Origin: Gemmatimonadota bacterium
GTDB lineage: Bacteria; Gemmatimonadota; Gemmatimonadetes; Longimicrobiales; Gaopeijiaceae
Direction of reading: 5' to 3'
Assembly (NCBI GenBank): GCA_024638395.1
Contig: JAHEKK010000216.1
Location: forward strand, 1-6,100
DNA length: 6,100 bases
Below the pieces are notes generated by a model. The model worked only from the letters and a program-made list of their open reading frames with translations, made no database searches and was not told where the DNA came from. The position numbers and the translations under genes were made by a program. Below are positions 1-5,819 of this stretch, piece by piece; the first letter of the stretch is position 1; each line of letters starts with the position of its first letter.

Positions 1-675
1 TCGGAGGACCAGGGAATGCACTGGTCCCCCAACGGTCGATGGATCGCCTACCACAGTCACATCGACGGCACCGACGACGTATACCTGGTTCCCGCGGACG
101 ATGTCTCGGCTCCCCGGCAGCTCTCGTTCGACGGCGTCGAGACGGGCTGGCCCAGGTGGTCCCCTGACGGCCGATGGGTGTCCTATCCGACCGAGGTGTT
201 CGACGAATCGGGGGCCAAGCAGGGTCATCTCTACGTGATCCCGGTAGACCAGGAGACGGGGGAGTCGGGCACTCAGCGGCGGGTGGAGATGGGAGATTTC
301 CCCCACGACGTGCTTCAGGCCGAGTGGATGCCCGATTCGGAGCGGATCGTGTTCGAGGCCGCGGAGGGAGCGGGGCAAAAGGCCCTGTATTGGGTCTCCC
401 GGCGTGGGGGGGCTCCAACGCGATTACACGAGTGGAGGTCCGACCAGGTTCATTCCGGCGTATCGGTCTCACCCGACGGTGCCTGGGTGGCCTATATCGG
501 ACCGGGAGAGCGTGGCTTCTTCCAGGTATTCCGGGTGCCCTTCGATGGGGGTCCGGCCGAGCAGTTGACCCGGGACGAGACCCAGAAGACTCAGCCCTCC
601 TATGCGCCGACGGGAGACCGGCTGGCGTATACCGTCTTTCGGTATCTGGCCAGCTTCTACCAGATCTCTCCCTGA
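1..675 (+). CDS. PD40/TolB-like beta-propeller protein, C-terminal fragment
   Basis: The frame is open from base 1, so the true start lies upstream; the first ATG (16) is only an internal methionine. The translation carries repeated PD40 (WD40-like) blade motifs of the form WSPDGxxIAY: WSPNGRWIAY at codons 8-17, WSPDGRWVSY at about 53-62, a degenerate WMPDSERIVF at about 109-118, SPDGAWVAY at about 157-165 and YAPTGDRLAY at about 201-210. Each is followed by a strand such as VYLVP, LYVIP or VFRVP. Such propellers occur in TolB-like periplasmic proteins and in N-terminal domains of S9 peptidases and amidohydrolases. Here the protein ends on the propeller, so no peptidase domain follows it. Any catalytic domain would have to be upstream. 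The fold is secure from the motifs, the function is not. It converges on the minus-strand genes, with 31 bp to the lipoprotein stop codon. Confidence 0.87.
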   Translation, partial: SEDQGMHWSPNGRWIAYHSHIDGTDDVYLVPADDVSAPRQLSFDGVETGWPRWSPDGRWVSYPTEVFDESGAKQGHLYVIPVDQETGESGTQRRVEMGDFPHDVLQAEWMPDSERIVFEAAEGAGQKALYWVSRRGGAPTRLHEWRSDQVHSGVSVSPDGAWVAYIGPGERGFFQVFRVPFDGGPAEQLTRDETQKTQPSYAPTGDRLAYTVFRYLASFYQISP

Positions 676-683
676 GCGGACGG

Positions 684-717
684 GCCGGCTGCTCCGAGGT
701 GCCGCCTCATGGCCGGC
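684..717. terminator. candidate hairpin between convergent genes
   Basis: GCCGGC at 684-689 pairs with GCCGGC at 712-717, extended by two G-T wobbles (690-691 with 710-711). An inner GAGG (696-699)/CCTC (705-708) stem sits inside it. It lies just after the propeller stop codon (673-675) and overlaps the end of the convergent lipoprotein gene, a sensible place for a bidirectional terminator. No T-tract follows on either strand, so intrinsic termination is doubtful, and GC-rich DNA makes such pairings frequent by chance. Confidence 0.3.
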
Positions 718-1069
718 GGATCCTGCCTGTGACCTCCGTGACGACCGGGAACCCCGACTCGGACCTGGGTAGTCGGCGGCGGAGGGCACTCGAGTCCGAC
801 TCGAGGTAGATCTTGATGCACGGCCTTCCGTCGCAAAGGCCAAGGGCCGTTCCGGTCACGCCCTCGAGATCGATGACCTGCCGCGTGACCCGCGCTTGGG
901 CCCGTTCGAGGGCGTCACTCATGGCCGAGTCCCCCTGGGCTGCGGGTGGGAGCGCATTCGCACCCCCGCCGACACTGCCGGAAGGGCGGGGTGCCGGCTG
1001 GTCGCAGGCCAGGGAGCCGGCCCCCAGCAGGGCGCAGCACACCAGGGCCGGGATCCTTCGAGAGTCCAA
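707..1069 (-). CDS. small predicted lipoprotein matching the N-terminal domain of the adjacent protease
   Basis: 120 residues. The N-terminus reads as a lipoprotein signal: Arg4-Arg5, a hydrophobic stretch (residues 7-21) and S-L-A-Cys22; Ser at -3 is tolerated but not optimal. A Pro/Gly/Ala/Ser-rich linker (about 24-48) leads to one compact domain (about 52-117). This domain aligns with residues 51-108 of the upstream protease: GVTGTALGL against GVAGTAVAL, DGRPCIKIYL against DGRPTVKVYL, and GFPVVTEVTG against GFPVLTEVTG. There is no His/Asp/Ser triad, so it is not a protease. The start is TTG on the base directly after the protease TGA; it is preferred because later GTG or CTG codons would lose the Arg-Arg of the signal. 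No good Shine-Dalgarno precedes it, so translation is probably coupled to the protease gene. It may be an inhibitor, folding helper or tether, or a truncated duplicate; function unproven. Cys79 and Cys84 could form a disulfide. Confidence 0.75.
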   Translation of the reverse strand: MDSRRIPALVCCALLGAGSLACDQPAPRPSGSVGGGANALPPAAQGDSAMSDALERAQARVTRQVIDLEGVTGTALGLCDGRPCIKIYLESDSSALRRRLPRSESGFPVVTEVTGRIRRP

Positions 1070-2143
1070 TCAGCTGCCATCGATGGTGATCCCGAAGCGC
1101 TTCAGAACATCGTCCACGGGATTGGCCAGTGTCGTCGTCTCGCTTCCGGCGAAGAGCAGGCCCACGGGGCGTCTGCCGTCGTCATCCTCACCCTGGGTCA
1201 CGATGAGCGAGCCGGAATCCCCGGGCGCCGAGAATCCCCGGCCCGTGATCACGATCTGCCCGACGAAGCGGGCGGTGCCGTCCCGGAAACCCACGTTGAT
1301 GGTGGCGTTCAGCCCACTGACCTGCCCCAGCGTGTGGCCCGTCGTGCGTCCGTACTTCTGAACCTTCAACCCCAGTCGTCCCTTGACCGTGTTCGACTGA
1401 GGCGTTCCGTATCCGTTTCGCGGTGTTCGGTTCGACAGGTCGTCACGGGTGGTCGCGGCGATGGCCGCGTCGATCCGGTTGTTGGGGCAAGCGGGGAAGG
1501 GCGAACAAAAACGGATGGGCTCGAAGTCGTGCAGGGTTCCGATGGCGTCGGCCTCCGACCCACCATCCACCCGTCCCGGTTGAAGCACGCGATCGCCCAG
1601 TTTTGCCTGGTTCTTGTTGGCGTAGACGTGGTTGTTGCTCAGGGCGAAGACATCGTCGCCCTTGGCGACGCGGGCGGCGATCGTTCCGGCCGTGACGTCG
1701 ACCTGCCCTGTGGAGACTCCAATGGGCACCGGCCGCGGGAACGTCTTCTTCGGATCCAGAGGCTCGTCGTCCGACGAGTACGTCGCGCCCTCGGGCATGT
1801 CGCCCAAGGCATAGAAGGGCCCGGTGACCTCGGTGAGGACCGGGAATCCGTCCAGACTCGTCGGAAGGCCGAGGATCTGGGGTTCCGTGAGGTAGACCTT
1901 CACCGTGGGGCGCCCGTCCAGACCCAGGGCGACGGCCGTACCGGCGACGCCGGCCCGGGAGAGGAGATCCTCGTTGTGGCGTTCCTGAGCTGCTATGGCC
2001 AGGGAAAGGTCGGGTCCCTGCGGCAGGACGATGGGCTCGATGTCATGGAGGCCTGCCGGTCGGAAGACCAGGAGGTCCAGGACCACCGCACCCACGAGTG
2101 TCGTGGCTCTGAAAACCCTGCTTCGCCGCTTCTGTGCTCTCAT
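1070..2143 (-). CDS. secreted or membrane-anchored trypsin-like (S1-fold) serine protease
   Basis: 357 residues from the ATG at 2143, chosen over an in-frame GTG at 2203 because TGAGGAG lies 7 nt before it and it gives a proper export signal (KRR at 5-7, then hydrophobic residues about 11-27). Residues about 50-108 form an N-terminal domain (GVAGTAVALGLDGRP, then GFPVLTEVTG), followed by the chymotrypsin-like catalytic domain: His172 in LSNNHVYA, Asp225 in NNRIDAAIA, and Ser310 in APGDSGSLIV. Cys213 and Cys219 are close enough to pair. The N-terminal domain plus 'LSNNHV' and 'GDSGS' blocks resemble the bacterial relatives of the plant NAL1 serine proteases; I recall this by motif and could not test it. 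The signal implies action in the periplasm or at the membrane. Substrate unknown. It follows the CMD gene by 93 bp and abuts the lipoprotein gene, which duplicates its N-terminal domain. All catalytic residues are intact. Confidence 0.92.
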   Translation of the reverse strand: MRAQKRRSRVFRATTLVGAVVLDLLVFRPAGLHDIEPIVLPQGPDLSLAIAAQERHNEDLLSRAGVAGTAVALGLDGRPTVKVYLTEPQILGLPTSLDGFPVLTEVTGPFYALGDMPEGATYSSDDEPLDPKKTFPRPVPIGVSTGQVDVTAGTIAARVAKGDDVFALSNNHVYANKNQAKLGDRVLQPGRVDGGSEADAIGTLHDFEPIRFCSPFPACPNNRIDAAIAATTRDDLSNRTPRNGYGTPQSNTVKGRLGLKVQKYGRTTGHTLGQVSGLNATINVGFRDGTARFVGQIVITGRGFSAPGDSGSLIVTQGEDDDGRRPVGLLFAGSETTTLANPVDDVLKRFGITIDGS

Positions 2144-2150
2144 CGTCCAA

Positions 2151-2157
2151 CTCCTCA
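2151..2157 (-). promoter_or_regulatory. Shine-Dalgarno fixing the protease start
   Basis: On the minus strand this reads TGAGGAG, a near-complete anti-16S match, 7 nt before the ATG at 2143-2141. It argues for that ATG over the longer GTG-initiated frame at 2203, whose extra 20 residues are Gly/Pro/Cys-rich and do not look like a signal sequence. Confidence 0.75.
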
Positions 2158-2171
2158 GGGTTGCCCGGCCC

Positions 2172-2185
2172 CCGCCGCACGGCGG
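2172..2185. repeat. short inverted repeat upstream of the protease gene
   Basis: CCGCCG and CGGCGG flank CA (effective stem about 5 bp, loop 4). It lies in the 93 bp gap between the CMD stop codon and the protease ATG, about 15 nt upstream of the Shine-Dalgarno. It might form a leader hairpin or weak attenuator, but there is no T-tract and such repeats are expected in DNA this GC-rich. Nothing else recognisable, such as a clear promoter, was seen in 2144-2236. Confidence 0.25.
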
Positions 2186-2236
2186 CCCGGACGCGCACGC
2201 CACTGACTCTCTCTACGGATACGCCTCTGGACCCCT

Positions 2237-2884
2237 TCAGGTTTCCTTGCCGTCGGGCGCGGAGCGGCCGGCCACGTGTCGCCATGTCTCCCATACATCT
2301 TCGGCGGTCGGAACGCTCACCTCGATTCGCCCTTCACGAATCGCCAATCCAGCTCCGATAGCCTCTTCGACCCGCGCCGGGGATGCACCCAGGCGGAGGG
2401 CCCCCCTGAGATGTGAATACAGAGGCGACAGGGCACCCGTAGGAATGAGCATGCTGACCATGCAGCACTCACGTTCATCGGGCGGCAGCCCGGGCCTGGC
2501 CATCATCCACCCGTACCCCACCTCGACCACGAGATCGGGCAGAGCGGGGTGGGTTTGCTTCAACGCGGCGCGGAGGGACTCCGCTTGGGATCCGTAGACG
2601 CCCCGGTAGCCCTCCTCTCCGCGAGATCGAGGGTCGGCGGGCCTGCTCGGCTCGGAACGTGGGGGCGCGGTGCGGGCGGCTGCCCACATCCGGGCCGCGT
2701 CGAGGCCGGCCGGGAACCCGGTGACGAAGACCGCCATGAGGGCCAGCTCCCCGGCTTCGGCCTGGAATCCCGACCCGATTGCACGCGCCATCCGTTCCTC
2801 GATCAGTCGACGGTCCCGGGCCCCCAGGGCGGCCGCTAGCTGCAGCAGGGAGTCCACGTCAACCCTCGATATCGGGCTTGTCAT
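2237..2884 (-). CDS. carboxymuconolactone decarboxylase (CMD/AhpD-like) family protein
   Basis: 215 residues, all-helical in character. Residues about 133-185 match the CMD family core: a Glu-Arg-Glu-Cys helix (PPDERECCMVSMLIP, 134-148), then YSHLRGALRLGAS (156-168) with the conserved His158, then RVEEAI. Residues about 27-70 (ELALMAVFVTGFPAGLDAAR) look like a degenerate first copy of the same helical hairpin. The redox Cys-x-x-Cys of AhpD is absent; Cys140-Cys141 are adjacent instead, so a decarboxylase/lactonase-like or other role is likelier than peroxidase reduction. The ATG at 2884 overlaps the CoA-transferase gene by 26 bp. A GTG at 2857, preceded by GAGGG 5 nt upstream and lying just past the CoA-transferase stop, is a serious alternative start (206 residues). 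The overlap implies an operon with the CoA-transferase, whose product it may process. Exact substrate unknown. Confidence 0.85.
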   Translation of the reverse strand: MTSPISRVDVDSLLQLAAALGARDRRLIEERMARAIGSGFQAEAGELALMAVFVTGFPAGLDAARMWAAARTAPPRSEPSRPADPRSRGEEGYRGVYGSQAESLRAALKQTHPALPDLVVEVGYGWMMARPGLPPDERECCMVSMLIPTGALSPLYSHLRGALRLGASPARVEEAIGAGLAIREGRIEVSVPTAEDVWETWRHVAGRSAPDGKET

Positions 2885-4043
2885 CGGGACGGGGTGGGCT
2901 TCCCACCAACTCCTCCTGGTGTGCGCCGACCGCCGGGGGCGGATGGCGGAAGGGCGCCCGGAGGCCGTTCCACCTGATGGGCAGGGCGACATCCATGTAG
3001 TCCTCGGCTTCGGGATGCGCAGCCGGCCGGACCATCCCCGTGGCCTTTGCCTGGGGGTCGGCCAGAGCAGAGGCGACATCGTGGATCGGGGCAGCGGGGA
3101 CGCGATGACGCTGTAGCAGCGCCAGCAGCTCCGGCGTGGAGTACCCGTTCGTGGCCTCCGAAAGGGCTTGGACCAGGCGTGTGCGGTTCGCCACCCGGGC
3201 CGCGTTCGTCTTGAAATCGGGATCCGTGGCCAGGGGTAACTCCAGAGCCTCGCAAAGCCGGGAAAAGATCCCGTCGTTCCCCCCGGCGATCATGACCTCC
3301 CCGTCGGAGGAGGGGAAGGCCTGGTAGGGCGCGATCATCCCGATGGAGGTCCCGTGCCGGCCGGGCACGGTACCCGTCGCCAGATAGCTGGTGAGGTGGT
3401 ACGACATCCAGGCGAGGGACGTGTCGAGAAGGGATGTCTCCACGTGGCTGCCCTTTCCCGAGAGGTCCCGCTCGCGCAACGCCCCCAGAATCCCGATGGC
3501 TGTCCACATCCCCGTGCCCAGATCGACCACCGATGCGCCGACCCGCGCAGGCGGCCCCTGGGGGTCACCGGTGACGGACATGAGGCCGGCCCGGGCCTGG
3601 AGGAGTGGGTCATACCCCGGATCATGGCGAAGTGGCCCTTCAGCTCCGAAGGCGGTCACTGACGCGTAGATGACGGAGGGGTTCAAGCTCCGGATGGTCT
3701 CATGGTCGACGCCCAGCCGTTCGGGAACGCCTCCCCGAAACGCTTGCAGAAACACGTCGCAGGCGCCGGCCATCCGGTGCAGAATGGCCCGGTCCGTCGG
3801 GTTCTTGAGGTCGAGGCAGATGCTCCTCTTGTTGCGGTTGGCGGCCTGGAACAGAGGACTCTGGCCGCCGATGAACGGCGGCCCCCAGTCCCGAGCCGGG
3901 TCTCCTCCGGGCGGGTCCACCTTGATCACGTCGGCACCCAGATCGGCGAGGATTTGAGCGGCGTACGGGCCCGCGAGGTTCTGGGACAGGTCGAGGACCC
4001 GGGTTTCGGCCAGAGGCTGGATCGGCGACTCTTGTGTGGGCAT
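2859..4043 (-). CDS. CaiB/BaiF family (class III) CoA-transferase
   Basis: 394 residues, normal length for the family. The N-terminus has the typical sequence VLDLSQNLAGPYAAQILADLGADVIKVDPPGGDPAR (about 16-51), followed by NRNKRSICLDLKNP (69-82), then YASVTAFGAEGP (126-137). The predicted catalytic aspartate, which forms an aspartyl-CoA mixed anhydride in formyl-CoA transferase, is Asp174 in VVDLGTGM, followed by the family's GILGALRERDLSGKGSHVE. The C-terminal part has VPAAPIHDV and a DPQAKATGM block, as is usual. It should move CoA between carboxylic acids in the cytoplasm; the acids cannot be told from sequence, and the family also includes racemases (Amacr) of similar look. The ATG at 4043 has CAGGAA ending 8 nt upstream, a good ribosome site. 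It heads the four-gene minus-strand cluster and overlaps the CMD gene by 26 bp. Confidence 0.95.
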   Translation of the reverse strand: MPTQESPIQPLAETRVLDLSQNLAGPYAAQILADLGADVIKVDPPGGDPARDWGPPFIGGQSPLFQAANRNKRSICLDLKNPTDRAILHRMAGACDVFLQAFRGGVPERLGVDHETIRSLNPSVIYASVTAFGAEGPLRHDPGYDPLLQARAGLMSVTGDPQGPPARVGASVVDLGTGMWTAIGILGALRERDLSGKGSHVETSLLDTSLAWMSYHLTSYLATGTVPGRHGTSIGMIAPYQAFPSSDGEVMIAGGNDGIFSRLCEALELPLATDPDFKTNAARVANRTRLVQALSEATNGYSTPELLALLQRHRVPAAPIHDVASALADPQAKATGMVRPAAHPEAEDYMDVALPIRWNGLRAPFRHPPPAVGAHQEELVGSPPRPDDKPDIEG

Positions 4044-4175
4044 GACGTGGTTCCTGCCCGGCGGCGCTACCGTGTGTCAGGTGAACGGTCGGGTGTCCGC
4101 AGGGGTATGGGACGGGCCGATACTTGGTGGGACCCGAGGGTCCCGTGGGTGGATGACGACAACGCAGGTAGCGTA
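4044..4175. promoter_or_regulatory. divergent intergenic region, presumed two-way promoter
   Basis: This 132 bp gap separates the divergent CoA-transferase (-) and DUF3810-like (+) genes, so it should carry promoters for both. I see no convincing -35/-10 pair on either strand; GATACT at 4119-4124 is a poor -10 candidate without a matching -35. The one clear element is a perfect inverted repeat, GGGACC (4129-4134) and GGTCCC (4139-4144) around CGAG. It could be an operator or a leader hairpin for the rightward gene. Confidence 0.45.
4129..4144. repeat. perfect 6-bp inverted repeat, possible operator
   Basis: GGGACC, a CGAG spacer, then GGTCCC, with no mismatches, 31 bp before the chosen start of the DUF3810-like gene. 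The central position between two divergent genes suits a regulator site, but a single small palindrome in GC-rich DNA can arise by chance. Confidence 0.3.
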
Positions 4176-5093
4176 ATGGAGACGATTCGGATCCCCAACA
4201 GCGCCACGTACTCGCCGGTTGCGCTTACCGATCTGATGTTTGCGGCGCCCCTAGCATCTCGCGTGCTTCTGGGCGCCACCCTTCCGGGTCGGTTGATTCA
4301 AGCGGCGGCCTTCGGCGCCTATGCAGGTAGCGTGGTCGGAGACTGGGCTAGCCGGCGGGGCGTTCGAAAACTGGACTTCCTCGCCACCTTCGGCGCGGAC
4401 GTCCAGCACCTTGACCCCATGGACGGTCGTCAGCGGTTGGACGACGCGAAGCGGCACGTGGACCAGCTCGTGTCCATCTACAAGCCGCCCGAGCGGAACC
4501 GTGACTCCCTGGCCGCCGACGTGAACGAGCGGCTGACCAGCTACCTGGCGGGCCTTACCGGGCAACGCGTGGAGACGAGCGATTCCGTACGGGAACTCAC
4601 TCTCGCCGGACTCGCCATGCCTCACGCGGTGGGCAGCTGCGACATCCTGTCGGGGGACGTGGCCGTCTTCCGCAACACGGGGGTGTTCGAGGCCCACATC
4701 CTGGCCCACGAATTCTGCCACCGGAAAGGCTACTTGAAGGAACTGGAAGCCCAGGCCTTGGCCTATCTGGCCCTCGTGTCTTCCCGCGACTCGACCCTGA
4801 GGCAAGCCGCCCTCGCCGAGCGGGTCTACCGGAACTTCAGGGTTCTGGACGGGGGCGATCCGGAACGGTACGAAGCGCTCCTCGACGATTCCCCCCTCGA
4901 GGGTCCTTTGCTGGAAGACTTCCGGCGCCTCCGGCCCGGTGGCAACGAAGGGTGGTTCGCGCGCACGATGCGAGACCTGTACGACTCTCGCATGAAGCTC
5001 ACGGGACAGAATGGTCTGTCAGACTATGACCGGGGCTTCACGGACTTCCTGTACACGTACGAGCGTGCCCGAAGCGAAGGCCGCGTGGCCTGA
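4176..5093 (+). CDS. DUF3810-like predicted zinc metallopeptidase, membrane-associated
   Basis: 305 residues from the ATG at 4176, which has AGGT about 5 nt upstream. An in-frame ATG at 4107 would add 23 polar residues, and the frame stays open far upstream only because it runs antisense to the CoA-transferase. Residues about 15-55 are hydrophobic (ALTDLMFAAPLASRVLLG and LIQAAAFGAYAGSVVG), one or two membrane segments. The zinc motif is HEFCH at 178-182 (His178, Glu179, His182) followed by RKGYLKELEAQALAYLAL, where Glu189 or Glu191 could be the third ligand. The spacing HExxHxxGxxxExEA, together with the C-terminal LSDYDRGFTDFLYTYE (281-296), resembles DUF3810. That family usually has more N-terminal membrane helices, so this is a short or divergent member. 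Peptidase activity is predicted, substrate unknown. It is divergent from the CoA-transferase cluster and possibly monocistronic. Confidence 0.82.
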   Translation: METIRIPNSATYSPVALTDLMFAAPLASRVLLGATLPGRLIQAAAFGAYAGSVVGDWASRRGVRKLDFLATFGADVQHLDPMDGRQRLDDAKRHVDQLVSIYKPPERNRDSLAADVNERLTSYLAGLTGQRVETSDSVRELTLAGLAMPHAVGSCDILSGDVAVFRNTGVFEAHILAHEFCHRKGYLKELEAQALAYLALVSSRDSTLRQAALAERVYRNFRVLDGGDPERYEALLDDSPLEGPLLEDFRRLRPGGNEGWFARTMRDLYDSRMKLTGQNGLSDYDRGFTDFLYTYERARSEGRVA

Positions 5094-5164
5094 CTGCTGC
5101 CCCGGGCCAGGCCGGCGCGCCTCTCGCGGTGGCTCGATGCCTACGGGGACGGCCATGAGGGCGC

Positions 5165-5202
5165 ATCAGGGTTTCCCCGATGGGCGTCGTGGGGCCCCTG
5201 AT
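5165..5202 (+). terminator. strong stem-loop, candidate terminator or leader element
   Basis: ATCAGGG (5165-5171) pairs with CCCTGAT (5196-5202). Inside, CCC (5175-5177) pairs with GGG (5191-5193) and CGA (5178-5180) with TCG (5187-5189), separated by one bulged T and a small internal loop: about 13 base pairs in all. It begins 72 nt after the metallopeptidase stop and ends 23 nt before the next gene's ATG. Downstream is only moderately T-rich (ATTCGTATCTTC), so it may be a terminator for the upstream gene or a leader structure for the downstream one. Confidence 0.4.
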
Positions 5203-5225
5203 ACCTGAGGGCCATTCGTATCTTC

Positions 5226-5693
5226 ATGTTTGTCGCGAATGGTGACGGGTTCCAGGGGGTCCACCTTCATCAGGGTTTTGTGCGTCTCGTGGAGTATGCC
5301 GAAGAGCTCCAAGGACTTTGGAGGAGTCAGGCTGGCGACGAGCTGTCGCTCGCGTTGAGCCGTGGTGGAAGCCTGGTGGGCATCTTCAGGCCCCACGACG
5401 CGCAGGGTACGGTCCAACACCCTGTCGCGGGCCACGCCCATGGCGGGTGCCTCGCCTTCTCGGCGCCCTTCCCGGAGGTGTCGGCCGTCGTCGGGTGGCT
5501 GGGGATGTTCAGGGTGGACCGTGACGGGCCGAGGCTCGACCTCGCGCGGCACCTCCTGACCGCCACGGATGAAGGAAATCGGCGGTTCATCCCCGAGACC
5601 TATCGTCGCGCCGATGCGGAGGCTCCCGCCAGTGTTCTCATGCGCCTCCAAACCACGTCCGCGCAGCGCCTCGCCGACTCCCGGGGCGCGTGA
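5226..5693 (+). CDS. hypothetical protein, family not recognised
   Basis: 155 residues. I do not recognise the family. Coding is supported by strong G/C bias at third codon positions, especially from about residue 37 on, and by alternating hydrophobic and polar segments (GGCLAFSAPF, 73-82; VSAVVGWLGMF, 85-95; LDLARHLLTATDEGNRRF, 104-121). A His-rich patch, HPVAGHAHGGC (65-75), could bind metal, but that is a guess. There is no signal peptide or clear membrane helix. The ATG at 5226 lacks a good Shine-Dalgarno, and the first 35 codons have a weaker third-position bias, so the true start may be a downstream GTG such as 5280 or 5289. The opposite strand is also open here but is Arg/Pro/Gly-rich with little hydrophobic pattern, so the plus strand is preferred. 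It sits between the metallopeptidase and a membrane protein gene, all in the same direction. Confidence 0.62.
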   Translation: MFVANGDGFQGVHLHQGFVRLVEYAEELQGLWRSQAGDELSLALSRGGSLVGIFRPHDAQGTVQHPVAGHAHGGCLAFSAPFPEVSAVVGWLGMFRVDRDGPRLDLARHLLTATDEGNRRFIPETYRRADAEAPASVLMRLQTTSAQRLADSRGA

Positions 5694-5697
5694 GGCT

Positions 5698-5715
5698 GCG
5701 GGGGGATCCACCCGC
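5698..5715 (+). terminator. weak hairpin just after the hypothetical gene
   Basis: GCGGG (5698-5702) pairs with CCCGC (5711-5715), possibly extended by GG/CC inside with a bulged A. It starts 5 nt after the stop codon. No T-run follows (CCTTCCAGCCTTTCG), so termination is uncertain. Confidence 0.28.
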
Positions 5716-5758
5716 CCTTCCAGCCTTTCGCATGTCCTGACGACACTAGGTGGCATGC

Positions 5759-5778
5759 CGGCTCTGCGTGATGAGCCG
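5759..5778. repeat. perfect inverted repeat upstream of the final gene
   Basis: CGGCTC (5759-5764) and GAGCCG (5773-5778) flank an 8 nt spacer. It lies 41 bp before the ATG at 5820, in the 126 bp gap that should contain that gene's promoter or leader. It may be an operator or leader hairpin. No convincing -35/-10 pair was seen nearby. Confidence 0.28.
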
Positions 5779-5819
5779 CAATCCCCGGACGTTCGAGAAA
5801 AAGGCCAGGGAAGCCTCGA

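Noticed and set aside
174..809. Plus-strand frame overlapping the propeller gene in another phase
   Set aside because: The PD40 motifs are in the other frame; this translation is Arg/Gly-rich and has no pattern.
896..2206. Long plus-strand open frame (436 codons) antisense to the protease gene
   Set aside because: It mirrors the minus-strand protease, whose catalytic triad, export signal and Shine-Dalgarno are clear. The plus-strand translation is Arg/Gly/Asp-rich, with no recognisable domain; long antisense frames are common in high-GC DNA.
3702..4175. Upstream extension of the metallopeptidase frame into the CoA-transferase gene
   Set aside because: This stretch is antisense to a well-supported CaiB-type gene. 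The hydrophobic N-terminus and a usable ribosome site begin at 4176.
4164..4333. An 11-base direct repeat (GCAGGTAGCGT) at 4164-4174 and 4323-4333
   Set aside because: Only two short copies, one inside coding sequence; no flanking symmetry or element boundaries. Likely chance.
5166..5756. Minus-strand open frame opposite the 155-residue hypothetical protein
   Set aside because: Composition is Arg/Pro/Glu/Gly-rich with few hydrophobic segments, and the plus frame has the better third-position G/C bias. Not fully excluded.
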